Below, one piece after another: positions 6,301 through 7,781 of a stretch of DNA of 7,781 nucleotides. The stretch is from Saprospiraceae bacterium (GTDB taxonomy: Bacteria > Bacteroidota > Bacteroidia > Chitinophagales > Saprospiraceae). The notes beneath the pieces were generated by a model. That model saw only the letters and a list, made by a program, of their open reading frames with translations. It was not told where the DNA came from and made no database searches. The position numbers and the translations under genes are program-made. Location: assembly GCA_015494245.1 (NCBI GenBank), contig WGBN01000359.1:1-7781 (forward strand), given 5' to 3'. The number at the start of each line of letters is the position of its first letter. Position 1 is the stretch's first letter.

Positions 6301-7781
6301 TTCCTGACCGCCAATGGTCAGGGTTTCAACAGGGCCTAAGATGGTGATGTAGCCGCTGATGTCGCTGTCGTCAGGCGCCGGCGTCAGGTGAATGTTGAAG
6401 CCGGGGATGTCTTGCAGCAGCAATTCGTGGAAGTCGTTCAGTACGAACAATTCGCCGCCGTTAATGGCAAAGTTCTCTTCGCCACCTCCATCTACAAAGC
6501 CGAAGGAAACCGCCACAACGGGCTGTGCCAGGCCCGTAAAATCAAAGACCATGTTGATGTTGCTGACGAAGGCATAATTTCCCGTAAGGGGATTTCCCGG
6601 AGGGCCAAAACTGCCATCGTCAATGGTGGCATTGAGGAAGGCTTTGTCGCCATTGAAATACATGAAACTATCCACACTTACACTCACATCGTCTTCCACA
6701 AAAGCTATATCGCCGGCTTGCATGCCGGAAGCTGTGCCATAGATGGTGCCGACTTCCAGCTCTTCCATCTCGACGCACTGGCCGGCACAATCTACCTCTC
6801 CGAATTCTACCGAATCACCGCAATCGGGGAATTCCACATCCTGAACGGCAAATTCGAAGAAAGTGCTTCCATCTCCGCTCAGCGGGCCAATGATTACCGG
6901 CAGTTCATCATAGGAATAAGTGCCGTAGTCCATGCCATTGCCATGCACGCTAAAACCAAAGTTGCTGGTATTCTCGTGGTCAAAGGAAAGTGCCACAAAG
7001 AATTGACCATCTGCCTGGCAAGGCAACTGCTGTACCTCGAGGTTTGAAATGCTGCAAACGGGTGCCACATTATCGAGGTACAAACAGAGGTTGTCAAAGG
7101 CCAGTTCCTGACCGCCCAGCACGAAAGTTTCTATGGGAGCCCCATACACAAAGAGGAAACCGATTTCGTCAGCTGTATTCGGCAGGAGGACGACCTGTAC
7201 ATTGGGCAACAAATTGGGTAGTTCCGTAAAGCTCTCAAACTGAATGAGGTCTCCTCCGTTGATGGAGATGTTGTTGACCCCTCCGAAATAAGCAAAGCCT
7301 ATGCGCAAGGCAGCAACGGGATGGGGCAAATTCGTAAAGTCAAAGCCCACATTGATGTTTGAGGCCAGACCGGAAATCCCATTGATGGGTGCCAGCGGCT
7401 GAGAAACGGGCACCTGGTCAAAAAGTACATTGCCAAACACATCCGGCCCGCTGGGCAAAATCAATCCATGTACGCTCATCAAAACGCCCTCTGCATCATA
7501 GACCACATCTCCGGGCGCATTTCCATTGGATGAACCCCAGAGCGTCCCCGGCTCTATGTCTTCAAAATCGAGGCAAAGGTCCGAGCAATCAACAGGGTCT
7601 ATAACCGTAAAGTCATGGCAATCGGCATTGGCCACGTCCTGAACCACCACTTCTACCGGCAAAGCGCCAAAGCCGGGAATAGGCCCTACTGTTACGGGCA
7701 AATCTGCATAGTCAAAAGGCCCATAGGGCTCGCCATCCACATGAACGACAAAGCCTTCGGGACCTACATTGCCGTAATCAA
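3364..7781 (-). CDS. Giant acidic, cysteine-patterned modular secreted protein with dockerin-like, cohesin-like and T9SS sorting domains (N-terminus off window)
   Basis: The frame is open from the right edge to a TGA at 3364-3366, giving over 1470 visible residues. The codon at 7738-7740 is an internal GTG (Val), not a start: the upstream codons read DYGNVGPEGFVVHV and continue a repeat, so the 5' end is missing. Residue 1 below is that Val. Order: R1 (to 52), L1 (56-219), R2 (229-318), L2 (322-487), S1 (494-583), R3 (584-671), S2 (675-764), R4 (765-854), S3 (858-947), R5 (948-1036), R6 (1040-1129), two dockerin-type calcium loops (1139-1150, 1195-1206), a cohesin-like domain (about 1234-1362) and a T9SS tail (1387-1458, KVFPNPTSDWLYF). 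It is probably exported by Sec, secreted by T9SS and anchored or released at the cell surface. No enzyme motif is seen. Extreme Lys/Arg depletion and strict Cys spacing suggest a disulfide-braced, cation-binding adhesin or fibre; this role is inferred. Confidence 0.93.
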   Translation of the reverse strand, partial: DYGNVGPEGFVVHVDGEPYGPFDYADLPVTVGPIPGFGALPVEVVVQDVANADCHDFTVIDPVDCSDLCLDFEDIEPGTLWGSSNGNAPGDVVYDAEGVLMSVHGLILPSGPDVFGNVLFDQVPVSQPLAPINGISGLASNINVGFDFTNLPHPVAALRIGFAYFGGVNNISINGGDLIQFESFTELPNLLPNVQVVLLPNTADEIGFLFVYGAPIETFVLGGQELAFDNLCLYLDNVAPVCSISNLEVQQLPCQADGQFFVALSFDHENTSNFGFSVHGNGMDYGTYSYDELPVIIGPLSGDGSTFFEFAVQDVEFPDCGDSVEFGEVDCAGQCVEMEELEVGTIYGTASGMQAGDIAFVEDDVSVSVDSFMYFNGDKAFLNATIDDGSFGPPGNPLTGNYAFVSNINMVFDFTGLAQPVVAVSFGFVDGGGEENFAINGGELFVLNDFHELLLQDIPGFNIHLTPAPDDSDISGYITILGPVETLTIGGQELGLDNICTVTAPPCVIGDLVADFIEPVDDGLLYQIDFSVENTDQDHFDLFYNGEFLGFFSLEDLPLQVVLPCGDLPEGEITVCMNDLPDCCASVAVDMSACLPCDLHDLVVEPGPCENGLFMLDVDFQHDGQGGHFKIKADGQIYGPYSYADLPVTIGPFLGDSTTVYPILIRDTEDPACKLVGSFGPVDCGNDCVLYQVALDYVESDGASLVYELDLTAVNPLSDQFEVHFNGEFIGMFFYADLPVILELPCSDLPEGELTICDAEGTSCCVSVAVDMTPCLACHIGELVVEPYPCDGDGNFLFDLDFPHQNGSAGGFKVVVNGQNMGIYGYDELPLTLGPLAGDGTTVYHIVVRDLEDPYCIQDADFGPVDCNEPCVGPPVYAELVGEGDEGLLVLVGQNGPGLSSPVDVYLNDIFVGTFDNLPNEPTVVTVPCGFPSPVSITVCYHDIPDCCTLIELELPDCVECHIFNVEAEHTPCDADGFFEVILNFDYANVGDQFKVVGNGMNYGLFNYADLPITLGPFEGDGVTVYEFVITDVADPNCSNYTELGPVDCSAECSIFDLTATPGDCAADGTYSLTIDFGYQNPGNDFFDLYIDGTFYDFYPLSALPLTIDGLEQGASNVVHVLVCINDVPNCCEDTNYEAPSCVVFDEIWPGDANRNGEANYDDLLNIGLAYGAEGPARPLQGIDWEAHVGLDWPQNFATDALNYKFADCNGDGIINEADVQAIEQNYGLSYSEPIPVPAQEATENDPPIYLSLPPAIPNGPFEAEVMLGTEDIPVDAIYGLSFKVQFDPQVIMPNSIDVTFDDSWLAAGGQVLSIDRTLAAEGVVEIAITRIDHNDVGGYGAMANFIGIIDDVLGKGEMQVSILDVHALRADESPVPLFKMPAQTDISTSVQTPSPADGIKVFPNPTSDWLYFDLPQGVEIERIRIYDAQGRLQFVSLDGSRVNLGHLPKGIYFLQIETRAGEIVYRKILH
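3367..3582 (-). other. T9SS type A C-terminal sorting domain
   Basis: The last 72 residues have the canonical pattern: KVFPNPTSDWLYFDL, then RIRIYDAQGRL, then LPKGIYFLQI and a closing VYRKILH. This is the signal that directs export through the type IX system and is usually cleaved by PorU. It is basic, in contrast to the acidic remainder of the protein. Confidence 0.95.
3655..4041 (-). other. Cohesin-like beta-sandwich domain
   Basis: Residues about 1234-1362 contain YGLSFKVQFDPQVI, a later block of hydrophobic strands with IAITRIDHNDVGGYG, and IGIIDDV, matching the general layout of cohesin-type domains (a GLSF-x-x-x-FDP start and a late F-x-I-x-D strand). It directly follows the dockerin-like loops and precedes a short linker to the sorting domain. 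The assignment is by pattern, not by alignment. Confidence 0.6.
4096..4332 (-). other. Dockerin-like pair of calcium-binding loops
   Basis: Two EF-hand-type loops: D1139-x-N1141-x-N1143-G ... N1147 ... D1150, and D1195-x-N1197-x-D1199-G ... N1203 ... D1206, each followed by a helix ending in a Tyr-Gly (LLNIGLAYG, VQAIEQNYG). All expected ligand positions are filled. The loop starts are 56 residues apart, wider than in classical dockerins, because a Trp-containing segment (IDWEAHVGLDWPQN) is inserted. I recall this spaced form from Saprospiraceae surface proteins. Confidence 0.8.
4354..4623 (-). repeat. Hybrid R/S module R6
   Basis: Residues 1040-1129, with cysteines at offsets 0, 12, 71, 78, 79 and 89. 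The first half has the R-specific cysteine at offset 12; the second half has the S-type C...CC...C spacing (all shifted by +2) and the block VCINDVPNCC, which matches VCMNDLPDCC of S1. It ends the repeat array before the dockerin-like region. Confidence 0.75.
4633..4899 (-). repeat. R-type module R5
   Basis: Residues 948-1036, with cysteines at offsets 0, 12, 77 and 88. Signature YGLFNYADLPITLGPFEGDG and closing LGPVDC. Exits through CSAEC into R6. Confidence 0.85.
4900..5169 (-). repeat. S-type module S3
   Basis: Residues 858-947, the most diverged S unit in sequence, yet with the identical cysteine offsets 0, 58, 69, 76, 77 and 87 and the SITVCYHDIPDCC block. Exits through CVEC into R5. 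Confidence 0.85.
5179..5448 (-). repeat. R-type module R4
   Basis: Residues 765-854, with cysteines at offsets 0, 12, 78 and 89. Signature MGIYGYDELPLTLGPLAGDG and closing FGPVDC. Exits through CNEPC into S3. Confidence 0.85.
5449..5718 (-). repeat. S-type module S2
   Basis: Residues 675-764, with cysteines at offsets 0, 58, 69, 76, 77 and 87, identical to S1. Signature NGEFIGMFFYADLP and LPCSDLPEGELTIC. Exits through CLAC into R4. Confidence 0.85.
5728..5991 (-). repeat. R-type module R3
   Basis: Residues 584-671, with cysteines at offsets 0, 12, 76 and 87. Signature YGPYSYADLPVTIGPFLGD and closing FGPVDC. Exits through CGNDC into S2. Confidence 0.85.
5992..6261 (-). repeat. S-type module S1
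   Basis: Residues 494-583, with six cysteines at offsets 0, 58, 69, 76, 77 and 87. Signature NGEFLGFFSLEDLP, LPCGDLPEGEITVC and DCC. Exits through CLPC into R3. Confidence 0.85.
6280..6777 (-). repeat. L-type module L2
   Basis: Residues 322-487, paralogous to L1 over its whole length (SNINMVFDFTGLAQPVVAV against SNINVGFDFTNLPHPVAAL). Bounded by C322 and C487, with the same closing GGQEL block. A short linker (TVTAPP) leads to S1. Confidence 0.8.
6787..7056 (-). repeat. R-type module R2
   Basis: Residues 229-318, with cysteines at offsets 0, 12, 78 and 89 and the signature YGTYSYDELPVIIGPLSGDG. Exits through CAGQC into L2. Size and strand pattern suit an Ig-like beta-sandwich. Confidence 0.85.
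7084..7575 (-). repeat. L-type module L1
   Basis: About 164 residues bounded by C56 and C219 with no cysteine between. It shares with L2 the blocks GT-(W/I)-(Y/G)G near its start, SNIN-(V/M)-x-FDFT in the middle, INGG(D/E)L, and a closing GGQEL-x-x-DN-(L/I)-C. The pattern suggests a jelly-roll-like beta-sandwich, possibly carbohydrate-binding. I do not recognise a named family. Confidence 0.8.
7585..7781 (-). repeat. R-type module R1 (partial)
   Basis: Carries the R signature YGPFDYADLPVTVGP and ends in two cysteines 11 residues apart (C41, C52), as in every R unit, then exits through CxxxC into L1. The N-terminal half, including the two first R cysteines, lies off the window. Confidence 0.85.

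Noticed and set aside
5098..6339. 413-codon plus-strand open frame (and shorter ones at 3298-4434 and 6388-7047)
   Set aside because: They are antisense to the giant gene. Recurring words such as QIAAGQF and RQIPAGQN are the reverse reading of the S/R repeats, so they are repeat shadows.
7738..7740. GTG as start codon of the giant gene
   Set aside because: Codons upstream to the window edge stay in frame and complete an R-type repeat (DYGNVGPEGFVVHV), so this Val is internal and the start is outside.
4354..7781. CRISPR array or tandem DNA repeat
   Set aside because: The roughly 270-base periodicity is protein-level domain repetition in one open frame. DNA units are diverged and there are no short identical repeats with unique spacers.

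Overview
The window looks like a piece of a Bacteroidota chromosome, most likely from the Saprospiraceae or a relative. The evidence is a type IX secretion (T9SS) C-terminal sorting domain, a dockerin-like plus cohesin-like module that I recall from Saprospiraceae surface proteins, A/T-rich leaders without Shine-Dalgarno motifs, and a TAnnTTTG promoter element of the Bacteroidota type. The first 19 bases are not genomic: they match the Tn5/Nextera mosaic end with one mismatch, so the left edge is a contig end with leftover library adapter.

Layout from left to right: the 3' end of an unidentified plus-strand gene (21-152); a complete plus-strand gene for a two-domain NAD(P)-dependent oxidoreductase of the alanine dehydrogenase / lysine-forming saccharopine dehydrogenase superfamily (165-1373); a strong inverted repeat acting as a shared terminator between convergent genes (1374-1403); a minus-strand typA/bipA GTPase gene (1418-3178); a 185-base intergenic region with a stop-proximal hairpin, an intrinsic terminator and a likely typA promoter (3179-3363); and the 3' 4.4 kb of a giant minus-strand gene (3364 to beyond 7781) for a secreted, cysteine-patterned, very acidic modular protein.

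The giant protein is the notable object. Its visible part holds three classes of module: R and S units of about 88-90 residues and L units of about 165 residues. They run R1-L1-R2-L2-S1-R3-S2-R4-S3-R5-R6, followed by a dockerin-like pair of calcium loops, a cohesin-like domain and the T9SS tail. All 46 cysteines before the dockerin sit at fixed module positions, R units exit through CxxxC and S units through CxxC, and the last unit (R6) is an R/S hybrid. The first 1141 visible residues contain only nine Lys or Arg. This suggests a long, disulfide-braced, probably cation-binding surface fibre or adhesin; no catalytic domain is visible, and the N-terminus is outside the window.

The genes do not form one pathway. 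The oxidoreductase is probably co-transcribed with the gene before it, typA is a housekeeping translation factor with its own promoter, and the giant gene is a separate transcription unit that ends upstream of typA.
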